From positions 1 to 48,058 of the forward strand of contig NZ_QFRW01000322.1 of assembly GCF_003265355.1 (NCBI RefSeq): a DNA stretch of 48,058 bases, given 5' to 3'. The stretch is from Glycomyces dulcitolivorans (GTDB taxonomy: Bacteria; Actinomycetota; Actinomycetes; Mycobacteriales; Micromonosporaceae). Position numbers and translations under genes: made by a program. Shown here piece by piece: positions 1 through 8,182 of this stretch. The stretch's first letter is position 1. Each line of letters begins with the position of its first letter. The notes below the pieces were generated by a model. That model had not been told where the DNA came from and searched no databases. It saw only the letters and a program-made list of their open reading frames with translations.

Positions 1-147
1 CCGGCTCCGGCCTACACCGCCTCGCCGCTGCGCGTCCTCGCCTGGCGCGGGCGCCCCACTTCGCCCGGCGACCCCCGCTGGGACGCCGCCCCCGAGGGCC
101 GCCGCGCCCTCGCCAACACCGCCGCCGCCATCGGAGTCGCCGCATGA
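1..147 (+). CDS. C-terminal end of a DUF1989 protein (urea carboxylase-associated, UAAP1/CgdA-like), partial
   Basis: An open frame enters from the left edge and ends at the TGA at 145-147, giving 48 residues. The tail contains SPLRVLAWRG and PEGRRALANTAAA, which I recognise as the C-terminal style of the first DUF1989 protein that usually precedes a second one and a urea-type carboxylase. The stop overlaps the ATG of the next gene (ATGA at 144-147), so the two are translationally coupled. Family knowledge: paired DUF1989 proteins were first called urea carboxylase-associated proteins and later shown in some bacteria to form a carboxyguanidine deiminase. Only the end is visible, so the assignment rests mainly on context. 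Confidence 0.6.
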   Translation, partial: PAPAYTASPLRVLAWRGRPTSPGDPRWDAAPEGRRALANTAAAIGVAA

Positions 148-752
148 GGACCGTCGCCGAACACGTCGTGGGCGCCCGCGCGCCCTGGTCCGGGGCCGTC
201 GCCGCCGGGCAGACCCTCGTCATCACCGACCTCGAAGGCAACCAGGCCGTCGACTTTCTCCTCTTCGACGCCGCCGACCCGGCCCTGCGCTACAGCGCCC
301 AGAACACGATCGCCGCCGCCGGGGCCCTGTACCTGTCGACCGGCTCGGTCCTGCGCGACGTCGAGCACGGCCCGCTCGCCACCGTCACCGCCGACAACTG
401 CGGCCGCCACGACACCGTCGGCGGCGCCTGCTCCAAGGAGTCCAACACCCTCCGCTACGGCCACCACACGTGGGCGCAGCACGCCTGCGTCGAGAACTTC
501 CTCCACGAAGGCGCCCGCTGGGGCCTGGGCAAGCGCGACATGACCGGCAACGTCAACTGGTTCATGAACGTCCCCGTCGAGGACGACGGCGCCCTCGGCA
601 TCGTCGACGGCCTGTCCGCGCCCGGCCTGGAGGTCGCCATGCGCGCCGAGCGGGACGTGATCGCGCTCGTCTCCAACTGCCCCCAGATCAACAACCCCTG
701 CAACGCCTTCAACCCGACCCCGATCAAGATCGCCGTCACCGAGGAGTCCTGA
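144..752 (+). CDS. DUF1989 protein (urea carboxylase-associated UAAP2 / CgdB-like carboxyguanidine deiminase subunit)
   Basis: A 202-residue soluble protein with a complete DUF1989 fold. Visible signatures are LEGNQAVDFLLFD near the N-terminus, a central DTVGGACS, GNVNWFMNVPV, and SNCPQINNPCNAFNPTP near the C-terminus with its conserved cysteines. The ATG overlaps the stop of the upstream DUF1989 gene, and the carboxylase starts one base after its stop, so the three form one operon. Known for the family: the two DUF1989 subunits accompany biotin carboxylases acting on urea or guanidine. Where the substrate is guanidine they deiminate carboxyguanidine to allophanate. Which substrate applies here cannot be read from the sequence. 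Allophanate hydrolase is not in the window. Confidence 0.85.
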   Translation: MRTVAEHVVGARAPWSGAVAAGQTLVITDLEGNQAVDFLLFDAADPALRYSAQNTIAAAGALYLSTGSVLRDVEHGPLATVTADNCGRHDTVGGACSKESNTLRYGHHTWAQHACVENFLHEGARWGLGKRDMTGNVNWFMNVPVEDDGALGIVDGLSAPGLEVAMRAERDVIALVSNCPQINNPCNAFNPTPIKIAVTEES

Positions 753-753
753 C

Positions 754-3700
754 TTGGCCTTCGACACCCTCCTGGTCGCCAACCGCGGGGAGATCGCCGT
801 CCGCGTCATCGCCACCGCCAAGCGCATGGGGCTCAAGACGGTCGCCGTGTATTCCGACGCCGACCGCGCCGCCGCCCACGTCGACGCCGCCGACACCGCC
901 GTCCGCATCGGCGGCCCCGCCCCCGCCGACTCCTACCTGCGCGCCGACGCGATCCTGGAGGCCGCAGCGGCCACCGGGGCCGGGGCCGTCCACCCCGGGT
1001 ACGGGTTCCTGTCCGAGAACGCCGCCTTCGCGCGCGCCGTCGAGGACGCCGGCCTCGCCTTCGTCGGCCCCGCCCCCGCCCACCTGGACCTGTTCGGCGC
1101 CAAGCACACCGCCCGCGCCGCCGCCGAAGCCGCCGGGGTCCCGCTCCTGGCCGGGACCGGCCTCCTCGACGGCGTCGCGCACGCCCTCGACGAGGCCGAG
1201 CGCATCGGCTACCCCGTGATGCTCAAGGCCACCGCCGGAGGCGGCGGCATCGGGATGCGCCCCGCCGCCGGGCCCGACGAGCTGCGCGACGCCTGGGACG
1301 GCGTCGAGCGCCTCGCCCGCTCCGGCTTCGGCGACGCCGGCCTCTTCCTCGAACGGCTCGTGCGCCGCGCCCGCCACGTCGAGGTCCAGGTCTTCGGCGA
1401 CGGCCGCGGCGGCGTCGCCGTCCTCGGCGACCGCGACTGCACCCTCCAGCGCCGCAACCAGAAAGTGATCGAAGAGGCCCCCGCCCCCGACGTCCCCGAC
1501 GCGCTCCGCGAGCACTACCTCGACGCCGCCCGCCGCCTGTGCGCCTCCGTCGGCTACCGCTCCGCGGGCACCGTCGAGTTCCTCTACGACACCGAGCGCG
1601 GCGAGGTCGCCTTCCTGGAGGTCAACACCCGCCTCCAGGTCGAGCACCCCGTCACCGAGGCCGTCTACGGCGTCGACCTCGTCGAGTGGATGATCCGCCT
1701 CGCCCAGGGCGACGACGCCCCGATGCGCCGCCCCCTCAGGCCCGCCGGGCACGCCGTCCAGATGCGCCTCTACGCCGAGGACCCCGCCCAGGGCCACCGG
1801 CCCTCCACCGGCACCGTCACCCACCTCGCCATGCCCGAAGACGTCCGCGTCGACACCTGGATCGAGGCCGGGACCGTGATCGGCCCCGACTACGACCCGA
1901 TGATCGCCAAGCTCATCGCCCACGGCCCCACCCGAACCGACGCCATCGCGACCGCCGCCGACGCCATCGCGGACCTGCGCATCGCGGGCGTCGAGACCAA
2001 CCAGGGCCAGCTCGCCGCCGCCCTCGCCGACCCCGGCTTCACCGCCGCCCGCCACACCACCGCGACCCTCGCCGACGTCCCCGACCCGCGCCCGCGCATC
2101 GATGTCCTCGCCGCCGGCACCCAGACCACGATCCAGGACTGGCCCGGGCGCACCGGCTACTGGCAGGTCGGGCTCCCGCCCTCGGGCCCGATGGACGACC
2201 GGTCCTTCCGCCTCGGCAACCGCGCCCTCGGCAACCCCGAAGGCGCCCCAGGACTCGAATGCACCGCAACGGGTCCCACCCTCCGCTTCAGCGCCGGCGC
2301 CGTCGTCTGCGTGACCGGCGCCCCGGCCCCGGTCACCCTCGACGGCACCCCGGTCCCGCAATGGGAAGCGATCGACGTCCCCGCCGGAGCCGTGCTCGCG
2401 ATCGGCGCCCCCGACCGCGTCGGCCTGCGCACCTACCTGCTGATCCAAGGCGGCCTCGACGTCCCGCTGTACCTCGGCTCGGCAGCCACGTTCACCCTCG
2501 GCGAGATCGGCGGCCTCACCGGCGGCGCCCTCCGCGTCGGCGACGTGCTCCGCCCCGCGACCGAAAACGATCGACCGATCGAAACTCTGGCGGCCGCGCC
2601 GGGCGCACCGGAGCGGCCGACCGGCAAGGACCGCACCGATACCGGTCAACCGACCGAAACCCCTGGCACCGTCCCCGAAGCCGACCGGCCCGTCTTCACC
2701 AACCACTGGGAGCTGCCCGTCGCCGCCGGGCCCCACGCCGCCCCCGACTTCTTCACCCCCGCCGACATCGACGACCTCTACAGCGCCGCCTGGGAGGTCC
2801 ACTTCAACTCCGCCCGCACCGGCGTGCGCCTCACCGGCCCGAAGCCGCGCTGGGCCCGCCCCGACGGCGGCGAGGCCGGCCTCCACCCCTCCAACATCCA
2901 CGACAACGCCTACGCGATCGGCGCGGTCGACTTCACCGGCGACATGCCCGTCCTCCTCGGACCCGACGGTCCCAGCCTCGGCGGATTCGTCTGCCCCGCA
3001 ACGGTGGTCACGAGCGAGCGCTGGCGCATGGGCCAGCTCCGGCCCGGCGACACGGTCCGCTTCACCCGCGCCGACCGCGCCCCGGCTGTCCTCGGCGGCG
3101 CCCCCGCGGCCGCCGACCACCCCGCCGCGGCCTACCGCCGCTCCGGCGACGACAACGTCCTCGTCGAATACGGCCCCAACGTCCTCGACCTCGGCCTGCG
3201 CATGCGCGTCCACGCCCTCGCCGACGCCGTCGCCGACCGCTTCGGCGGCGAGGACTCCGGACTCCTCGACCTCACCCCCGGCGTCCGCAGCCTCCAGGTC
3301 CACTTCGACCCCGCCCGCATCGACCAGGCCGCGCTCGTCGATCAACTGACCGAAATCGAGGCCCGGCTGCCCTCGACCGAAGCGCTCGCCGTCCCCAGCC
3401 GCGAGGTCCGCCTCCCGTTGTCGTGGGACGACCCGGCCACCCGCGAGGCCATCGACCGGTACATGAACGGCGTCCGCGACGACGCCCCCTGGTGCCCCTG
3501 GAACATCGAGTTCATCCGCCGCGTCAACGGCCTCGACGACGTGGAGGCGGTGCGCCGCACCGTCTTCGACGCCGAGTACATGGTCCTGGGCCTGGGCGAC
3601 GTCTACCTCGGCGCGCCCGTCGCCACCCCGCTCGACCCGCGGCACCGGCTCGTGACCACCAAGTACAACCCCGCGCGCACCTGGACGCCGCAGAACGCCG

Positions 3701-4359
3701 TCGGCATCGGCGGCGCCTACATGTGCATCTACGGCATGGAGGGCCCCGGCGGGTACCAGTTCGTCGGCCGCACCGTCCAGGTCTGGAACACCCACCGCGC
3801 CCGCGGCCCCTTCACCGAGGGCAAGCCCTGGCTGCTGCGGTTCTTCGACCGCATCCGCTGGTACCCGGTGTCCACGGAGGAGTTGGACGAGCTGCGCGCC
3901 GAGATGGCCGCGGGCCGCTTCACCCCCGAGACCAGCGAAGGCGTCTTCCGCTACAGCGACTACCGGGCCTTCCTGGAGGCCAACGCCGAAGGCATCGCCG
4001 ACTTCAGGGCCCGCCAGTCCGCGGCCTTCGCCGCCGAGCGCGAGGCGTGGGAGGCCTCGGGCGAGTTCGACCGCCAGCAGGTCGAGCCGCCCGCGGCCGA
4101 GACCGGGACGGTCGAGGCCCCGCCCGGCGGCGCGGTCGCGTCCTCCCCGCTGGCCGCGGCGGTCTGGAAGGTCGCGGTCCGCCCCGGCGACGAGGTCGAG
4201 GCCGGGCAGGTCCTGGTCGTCCTGGAGGCGATGAAGATGGAGACCCCGGTGACCGCCCCGCAGGCGGGCCGGGTCCTGAAGGTCCTCGCCGAACCCGGCG
4301 GGCAGGTCGGCGCGGGCGCGCCCCTAGTGGTGCTCGACGGCCCCTCGTCAGCACCGTGA
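754..4359 (+). CDS. uca: Biotin-dependent urea (or guanidine) carboxylase
   Basis: A 1201-residue multidomain enzyme starting with TTG one base after the DUF1989 stop. Domains in order: an N-terminal biotin carboxylase with ATP-grasp (about 1-447, beginning TLLVANRGEIAVRVI); a KipA/PxpC-like carboxyltransferase part (about 449-790, DWPGRTGYWQVGLPPSGPMD); a KipI/PxpB-like part (about 790-1080, including GLGDVYLGAP and YNPARTWTPQNAVGIGGAYM); and a biotinyl domain (about 1130-1201) with EAMKMET, the biotinylated lysine being about K1161. It carboxylates urea to allophanate, or guanidine to carboxyguanidine. The linker at residues 606-655 is long, rich in T/P/D and of lower GC. The next gene downstream is unrelated, so allophanate hydrolase must lie elsewhere. 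Confidence 0.93.
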   Translation: MAFDTLLVANRGEIAVRVIATAKRMGLKTVAVYSDADRAAAHVDAADTAVRIGGPAPADSYLRADAILEAAAATGAGAVHPGYGFLSENAAFARAVEDAGLAFVGPAPAHLDLFGAKHTARAAAEAAGVPLLAGTGLLDGVAHALDEAERIGYPVMLKATAGGGGIGMRPAAGPDELRDAWDGVERLARSGFGDAGLFLERLVRRARHVEVQVFGDGRGGVAVLGDRDCTLQRRNQKVIEEAPAPDVPDALREHYLDAARRLCASVGYRSAGTVEFLYDTERGEVAFLEVNTRLQVEHPVTEAVYGVDLVEWMIRLAQGDDAPMRRPLRPAGHAVQMRLYAEDPAQGHRPSTGTVTHLAMPEDVRVDTWIEAGTVIGPDYDPMIAKLIAHGPTRTDAIATAADAIADLRIAGVETNQGQLAAALADPGFTAARHTTATLADVPDPRPRIDVLAAGTQTTIQDWPGRTGYWQVGLPPSGPMDDRSFRLGNRALGNPEGAPGLECTATGPTLRFSAGAVVCVTGAPAPVTLDGTPVPQWEAIDVPAGAVLAIGAPDRVGLRTYLLIQGGLDVPLYLGSAATFTLGEIGGLTGGALRVGDVLRPATENDRPIETLAAAPGAPERPTGKDRTDTGQPTETPGTVPEADRPVFTNHWELPVAAGPHAAPDFFTPADIDDLYSAAWEVHFNSARTGVRLTGPKPRWARPDGGEAGLHPSNIHDNAYAIGAVDFTGDMPVLLGPDGPSLGGFVCPATVVTSERWRMGQLRPGDTVRFTRADRAPAVLGGAPAAADHPAAAYRRSGDDNVLVEYGPNVLDLGLRMRVHALADAVADRFGGEDSGLLDLTPGVRSLQVHFDPARIDQAALVDQLTEIEARLPSTEALAVPSREVRLPLSWDDPATREAIDRYMNGVRDDAPWCPWNIEFIRRVNGLDDVEAVRRTVFDAEYMVLGLGDVYLGAPVATPLDPRHRLVTTKYNPARTWTPQNAVGIGGAYMCIYGMEGPGGYQFVGRTVQVWNTHRARGPFTEGKPWLLRFFDRIRWYPVSTEELDELRAEMAAGRFTPETSEGVFRYSDYRAFLEANAEGIADFRARQSAAFAAEREAWEASGEFDRQQVEPPAAETGTVEAPPGGAVASSPLAAAVWKVAVRPGDEVEAGQVLVVLEAMKMETPVTAPQAGRVLKVLAEPGGQVGAGAPLVVLDGPSSAP

Positions 4360-4378
4360 CGGGTGAACCACCCCGGAC

Positions 4379-4412
4379 GTTCAACGGAACGACTACAGTC
4401 CGTCACTGGAAC
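4379..4412 (+). promoter_or_regulatory. Two 12-nt direct repeats 22 nt apart upstream of the PhoX-type gene, possible operator
   Basis: In the 150-nt gap before the phosphatase gene, GTTCAACGGAAC (4379-4390) is followed 22 nt later by CGTCACTGGAAC (4401-4412). Two-helical-turn spacing and the GTTCA start resemble PhoP direct-repeat units of actinomycetes, and the downstream gene belongs to a phosphate-regulated family. The match to the known GTTCACC unit is poor, so this is only a candidate. Confidence 0.25.
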
Positions 4413-4509
4413 GTCTCGTGAGATCTACTCGCAAAAGCCGCGATTTCCCTACGCTGGCCTGCGGCAGCGCTTCCGCTGCGTCCCATCATTCCGCAAAAGG
4501 ACTGCCACC

Positions 4510-5655
4510 ATGAAACGACGGAACGTCATGCGCGCCGCGGTCGCCGGCGCCGGATCGGTCGCCCTCGGCTTCACCATGACCCGCCCCTCCTTCGCGTACC
4601 CGGCCCTCCCCGGCACCAGCCCCTACGGCGCCCTCCAGGCCGCCGACGCCCGCGGCATCCAGCTGCCCGCCGGGTTCACCTCCCGCATCGTCGCCCGCTC
4701 CTCCCAGACCGTCTCCGGCACCTCCTACACCTGGCACAGCGCCCCCGACGGCGGCGCCTGCTTCGCCGACGGGAACGGCTGGATCTACGTCTCCAACTCC
4801 GAGGTCTCCTCCGGCGGCGGCGTCGGGGCCCTGCGCTTCGACGCCGCGGGCAACGTCGTCGACGCCTACCGCACCCTCAACGGCACCCGCACCAACTGCG
4901 CCGGCGGCGCGACCCCCTGGAACACCTGGCTCTCCTGCGAGGAAGTCGACCGCGGCTACGTCTACGAGACCGACCCCTGGGGCGACGACGCCGCCGTCCG
5001 ACGCGACGCCATGGGCCGCTTCAAACACGAGGCCGCAGCCGCCGACGCCGACCACGGCGTCGTCTACCTCACCGAAGACGTCACCGACGGCGCCTTCTAC
5101 CGCTTCCGCCCCACCACCTGGGGCGACCTCGCCACCGGCACCCTCCAGGTCCTCACCCAGACCGGCTCGACCCTCGCCTGGGCCACCGTCCCCGACCCCG
5201 ACGGCTCCCCGACCGCCACCCGCAACCAGGTCGCCAACACCAAGCGCTTCAACGGCGGCGAGGGCTGCTACTACACCGACGGCATCTGCTTCTTCACCAC
5301 CAAGGGCGACAACAAGGTCTGGGCCTACGACGCCGACGCCAACACCCTCGCCACCGTCTACGACGACAACGTCTCCGGCGCCCCGCTCTCCGGCGTCGAC
5401 AACATCACCGGCGCCACCGGCTCCGGGGACCTGTTCGTCGCCGAGGACGGCGGCAACATGGAGATCTGCGTGATCACCCCCGACGACATCGTCGCCCCGT
5501 TCCTGCGCATCACCGGCCAGAGCGGCTCCGAGATCACCGGCCCCGCCTTCAACCCGGCCGGGAACCGCCTCTACTTCTCGTCCCAGCGCGGCACCAGCGG
5601 CTCCAGCAGCGGCGGCATCACCTACGAGGTCACCGGCCCCTTCCGCAGCCTCTGA
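4510..5655 (+). CDS. PhoX-family (DUF839) secreted phosphatase
   Basis: A 381-residue protein with a Tat-type signal: twin arginine in MKRRNVMRAAV, then a hydrophobic stretch, and probable cleavage after PSFA near residue 29. The ATG at 4510 has AAAAGGA 8 nt upstream. Longer in-frame extensions upstream look non-coding. DUF839 motifs are clear: NCAGGATPWNTWLSCEE, GRFKHEAAAAD and GGNMEICVITPDD. PhoX enzymes are calcium- and iron-dependent beta-propeller alkaline phosphatases exported folded by Tat. The protein is shorter than the longest PhoX proteins (about 600 residues), like many actinobacterial DUF839 members, so the exact substrate is uncertain. It is probably monocistronic: more than 110 nt separate it from the next gene. 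Confidence 0.85.
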   Translation: MKRRNVMRAAVAGAGSVALGFTMTRPSFAYPALPGTSPYGALQAADARGIQLPAGFTSRIVARSSQTVSGTSYTWHSAPDGGACFADGNGWIYVSNSEVSSGGGVGALRFDAAGNVVDAYRTLNGTRTNCAGGATPWNTWLSCEEVDRGYVYETDPWGDDAAVRRDAMGRFKHEAAAADADHGVVYLTEDVTDGAFYRFRPTTWGDLATGTLQVLTQTGSTLAWATVPDPDGSPTATRNQVANTKRFNGGEGCYYTDGICFFTTKGDNKVWAYDADANTLATVYDDNVSGAPLSGVDNITGATGSGDLFVAEDGGNMEICVITPDDIVAPFLRITGQSGSEITGPAFNPAGNRLYFSSQRGTSGSSSGGITYEVTGPFRSL

Positions 5656-5711
5656 CCCGCACGGGGCCGCACGAGCGCATTTGTGCGGCCCCACCAAAGG
5701 CCCTCCGCCGC

Positions 5712-5717
5712 TAGGAT
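5712..5717 (+). promoter_or_regulatory. -10 element CTAGGAT upstream of the ferredoxin-NADP reductase gene
   Basis: CTAGGAT (TAGGAT at 5712-5717) matches the -10 seen before several genes in this window. A start near 5724 would leave a leader of about 45 nt carrying AGGGAG at 5752-5757. No convincing -35 is seen. Confidence 0.45.
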
Positions 5718-5769
5718 CGTGGGAACTGCCGCGACAACGCTGTGCCTTTTTAGGGAGCCGTGAACGCCC

Positions 5770-6744
5770 TTGCCTCTCATCACAGTGGACCTAGCGATCG
5801 TCGGCGCGGGCCCGACGGGCCTCTTCGCCGCCTACTACGCGGGCTTCCGCGGCCTGCGCACCGCCGTCATCGACGCCCTCCCCGAGGCCGGCGGCCAGAT
5901 CACCGCCATGTACCCCGAGAAGCAGATCTACGACGTCGCCGGATTCCCCGAGATCAAGGGCCGCGACCTCGTCGAGAACCTCCTGCGCCAGGCCGCCCCC
6001 TTCGAGCCGGTCTACCTCCTCGGCCACCAGGCCCAGAAACTCGAACACTCCGGCGGCCTGCCCGTCCTCGGCCTCTCCGGCGACGTCACCGTCGCCGCCA
6101 AGGCCCTGCTCATCACCGGCGGCCTCGGCAGCTTCGCGCCCCGCCCGCTCCCGGCCGCCGCCGACTTCCACGGCGCCGGGATCGTCTACTTCGTGCCCGA
6201 ACTCGCCGCCCACGCCGGGCAGGACGTCGTCATCGTCGGCGGCGGCGACTCCGCGTTCGACTGGGCGCTGGCCCTCCACGGCGTCGCCCGCTCCACGGTG
6301 ATCGTGCACCGCCGTGAGAAGTTCCGTGCCCACCACGCCACGATCGAGCGCGTGCGGGGCCTCGGCGTCCCGATCATCGTCAACGCCCAGGTCACGGCCA
6401 TCCACGGGACGACGCACATCGAAGGCGTCGCCCTCGACGTCAAGGACGAGGGCCCGCGCGAGCTCCCCGCCGACGCGATCGTCGCCGCCCTCGGCTTCAC
6501 CGCCGACCTCGGGCCGCTGGGGGAGTGGGGTCTGGACCTGGACCACCGCACGATCACCGTCGACTCGACGATGGCCGCGAGCCTGCCGCGCACCTACGCC
6601 GCGGGCGACATCGCCGCCTACCCCGGCAAGGTCAAGCTCATCGCGACCGGCTTCGGCGAGGCCGCCACGGCCGTCAACAACGCCGCCGTCGCGATCGACC
6701 CGGCCGCGCACCTCTTCCCCGGCCACTCCAGTGAGAACCCGTAA
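5770..6744 (+). CDS. Ferredoxin--NADP(+) reductase, thioredoxin-reductase-like type
   Basis: A 324-residue flavoprotein starting at TTG 5770 with AGGGAG 12 nt upstream; a nearer GTG at 5760 is in another frame. The FAD-binding VGAGPTG is at residues 11-17, followed by GGQITAMYPEKQIYDVAGFP, a hallmark of YumC-type ferredoxin/flavodoxin NADP reductases. The second dinucleotide motif VGGGDSA is at about 156-162. The CxxC redox pair of true thioredoxin reductase is absent, which decides the assignment. The C-terminal FAD motif TYAAGDIAAYPGKVKLIATGFGEAA is split here as YAAGDIAAYPGK and KLIATGFGEAA. It supplies or withdraws electrons between NADPH and ferredoxin in the cytoplasm. No operon partner is adjacent. 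Confidence 0.9.
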   Translation: MPLITVDLAIVGAGPTGLFAAYYAGFRGLRTAVIDALPEAGGQITAMYPEKQIYDVAGFPEIKGRDLVENLLRQAAPFEPVYLLGHQAQKLEHSGGLPVLGLSGDVTVAAKALLITGGLGSFAPRPLPAAADFHGAGIVYFVPELAAHAGQDVVIVGGGDSAFDWALALHGVARSTVIVHRREKFRAHHATIERVRGLGVPIIVNAQVTAIHGTTHIEGVALDVKDEGPRELPADAIVAALGFTADLGPLGEWGLDLDHRTITVDSTMAASLPRTYAAGDIAAYPGKVKLIATGFGEAATAVNNAAVAIDPAAHLFPGHSSENP

Positions 6745-6833
6745 ACCGTTGCAGCACAAGGGAATCGATCTATCGATGCGGTCCTGATATGACTTACTGA
6801 CGGGTATGTCGCTTTGGGTTCCAGGCGCAGTCA

Positions 6834-6839
6834 TACTAT
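6834..6839 (+). promoter_or_regulatory. -10 element of the quinone oxidoreductase gene, leaderless geometry
   Basis: TACTAT at 6834-6839 lies exactly 6 nt before the ATG at 6846, so the predicted transcript start is at or within a base of the start codon. No Shine-Dalgarno sequence fits. A -35 is not recognisable. Confidence 0.5.
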
Positions 6840-6845
6840 GCGGGA

Positions 6846-7808
6846 ATGCTTGCCATGACCGTGTCCGGCGGGAGCCTCACCGCCGCCCAGGTGCCCGAGC
6901 CCGCGCCCGGACCCGACGAAGTCCTCATCGAGGTCGCCGCCGCCGGCGTCAACCGCGCCGACCTCCTCCAGGTCGCCGGCCACTACCCGTCCCCGCAGGG
7001 CGCGCCCGCCTGGCCCGGCCTGGAGGTCTCCGGGACCATCGTCGATGTCGGCAGCGCCGACAACGCGACCCTCCTCGGCGCCGAGGTCTGCGCCCTGCTC
7101 CCCGGCGGCGGCTACGCCCAGTACGCCACCGTGGACGCAGGACTCGTGCTCCCCGTGCCCGAGAACGTCTCCCTAGCGGACGCCGCCGGCCTGCCCGAGG
7201 CCGCCGCGACCGTCTACTCCAACCTCGGCTACCTGCTCGAAGACGCGTCCCGCAAGCGCCGCGTCCTCGTCCACGGCGGTTCCGGCGGCGTCGGCACCTT
7301 CGCCGTCCAGTTCGCGCGCAAGCTCGCCGACGCCGAGACCTGGACGACCGCCCGCGGCGAGTTCACCAAGCAGCTCGAAGCCCTCGGCGCCGACCGGGTC
7401 GTGGACTACCGCAGCGAGGACTTCGCGGCCCTCGCGCAGGAAGCCGGCGGAGCGGACGCGATCCTCGACGTCATCGGCGCGGCCTACTTCGAGCCCAACC
7501 TCAAGGCCCTCGCCCAGGACGGCCGCCTCGCCATCATCGGGCTCCAGCAGGGCAACGCCGCCCAGATACACCTCGGCGGCCTGCTCGCCAAGCGCGCCAC
7601 CATCACCGGCACCACGCTCCGCGCCCGCCCCCTGGACCAGCGCCGCCAGATCCTCGCCGAGGTCTTCGAACGCGTCTGGCCCGCCCTCGACACCGGCGAC
7701 ATCAAACCCGTCGTGACGACGAAGCTCCCGCTCGGCGAGGCCGCCGAAGCCCACCGCCTCATGGGCGCGGGCGGCCACTTCGGCAAGATCGTCCTCACGG
7801 CCAAGTAA
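6846..7808 (+). CDS. NAD(P)H:quinone oxidoreductase, zinc-independent MDR family (PIG3/QorA type)
   Basis: A 320-residue medium-chain dehydrogenase/reductase. The GroES-like N-terminal domain carries AAGVNRADLLQVAGHYP, diagnostic of quinone oxidoreductases; the structural and catalytic zinc cysteines of alcohol dehydrogenases are missing. The NADPH-binding Rossmann domain has VLVHGGSGGVGTFAVQFA from about residue 139. The C-terminus (GGHFGKIVLTAK) is canonical. It reduces quinones or enoyl substrates with NADPH in the cytoplasm. Start choice: ATG 6846 fits the leaderless promoter; an ATG three codons later is possible. It is a single gene, followed by a GC-rich hairpin at 7905-7930 before the minus-strand metallothionein-like gene. 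Confidence 0.9.
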   Translation: MLAMTVSGGSLTAAQVPEPAPGPDEVLIEVAAAGVNRADLLQVAGHYPSPQGAPAWPGLEVSGTIVDVGSADNATLLGAEVCALLPGGGYAQYATVDAGLVLPVPENVSLADAAGLPEAAATVYSNLGYLLEDASRKRRVLVHGGSGGVGTFAVQFARKLADAETWTTARGEFTKQLEALGADRVVDYRSEDFAALAQEAGGADAILDVIGAAYFEPNLKALAQDGRLAIIGLQQGNAAQIHLGGLLAKRATITGTTLRARPLDQRRQILAEVFERVWPALDTGDIKPVVTTKLPLGEAAEAHRLMGAGGHFGKIVLTAK

Positions 7809-7904
7809 GCGACCGGCACCGCCGGATCGTCGGACCCTCCTGGCATTGTTGAAGCCGGGGGCGGCCGCGAATGCCCGATTCGCGTAGAACCGCCGAGACA
7901 CGCC

Positions 7905-7930
7905 CGGCCGGCCCCGAACGGGGCCGGCCG
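7905..7930. terminator. GC-rich hairpin between qor and the mini-metallothionein gene
   Basis: CGGCCGGCCCC (7905-7915) pairs perfectly with GGGGCCGGCCG (7920-7930) around a 4-nt loop. It lies 10 nt beyond the stop of the minus-strand Cys-rich gene and about 100 nt after the plus-strand qor. It has no U-tract, as is usual in actinomycetes, and could serve both strands. Confidence 0.55.
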
Positions 7931-7940
7931 CGGGCGACCA

Positions 7941-8027
7941 CTATTTCTCGCAGCAGCCGTGGCAGCAGTCCTGGCCGCCGCACTTGCACGCCTCGTCGTT
8001 GCAGCAGTTGCAGCACTCGTCGCTCAT
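7941..8027 (-). CDS. 28-residue cysteine-rich metallothionein-like mini-protein
   Basis: A very small gene read leftwards from the ATG at 8027-8025 to the TAG at 7943-7941. The predicted 28-residue protein has ten cysteines (positions 5, 6, 8, 9, 14, 16, 21, 22, 25, 26), one histidine (23), several acidic residues and almost no hydrophobic ones. The motifs CCNCC, CKC and CCHGCC are the Cys-Cys and Cys-x-Cys clusters of metallothioneins. A near-perfect ribosome site, GGAGGT, sits 7 nt before the ATG, and a GC hairpin follows the stop. The likely role is cytosolic binding of Cu(I), Zn or Cd. It is about half the length of mycobacterial MymT and matches no family I can name with certainty. It is divergent from thrS. 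Confidence 0.75.
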   Translation of the reverse strand: MSDECCNCCNDEACKCGGQDCCHGCCEK

Positions 8028-8182
8028 CGCGCTCACCTCCGCCCGCCATTGTCCGGTCCGCATTTCCCGCGGGCGCGCCTCACCCGCCGGTAATGGGCTC
8101 GATCGCACTTCAGGGCGGCGACTACCATGGACCCGAACGTCAAGCGCCGGCCGCTCGACCGGCCCATTCCATGAGGAGAACC

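Noticed and set aside
736-3795. Very long open frame (about 1000 codons) antisense to the carboxylase, and similar long antisense frames elsewhere (for example 8033-10138, 26307-29396, 31837-34635)
   Set aside because: Low-complexity Gly/Val/Ala/Asp composition and the third-position GC bias of the opposite strand show they are shadows created by high GC.
5760-5771. GTG at 5760 as the ferredoxin reductase start
   Set aside because: It is in a different frame; the flavoprotein frame begins at TTG 5770.
8028-8182. T-box or other riboswitch in the thrS leader
   Set aside because: No T-box consensus or extended pairing recognised in the short leader.
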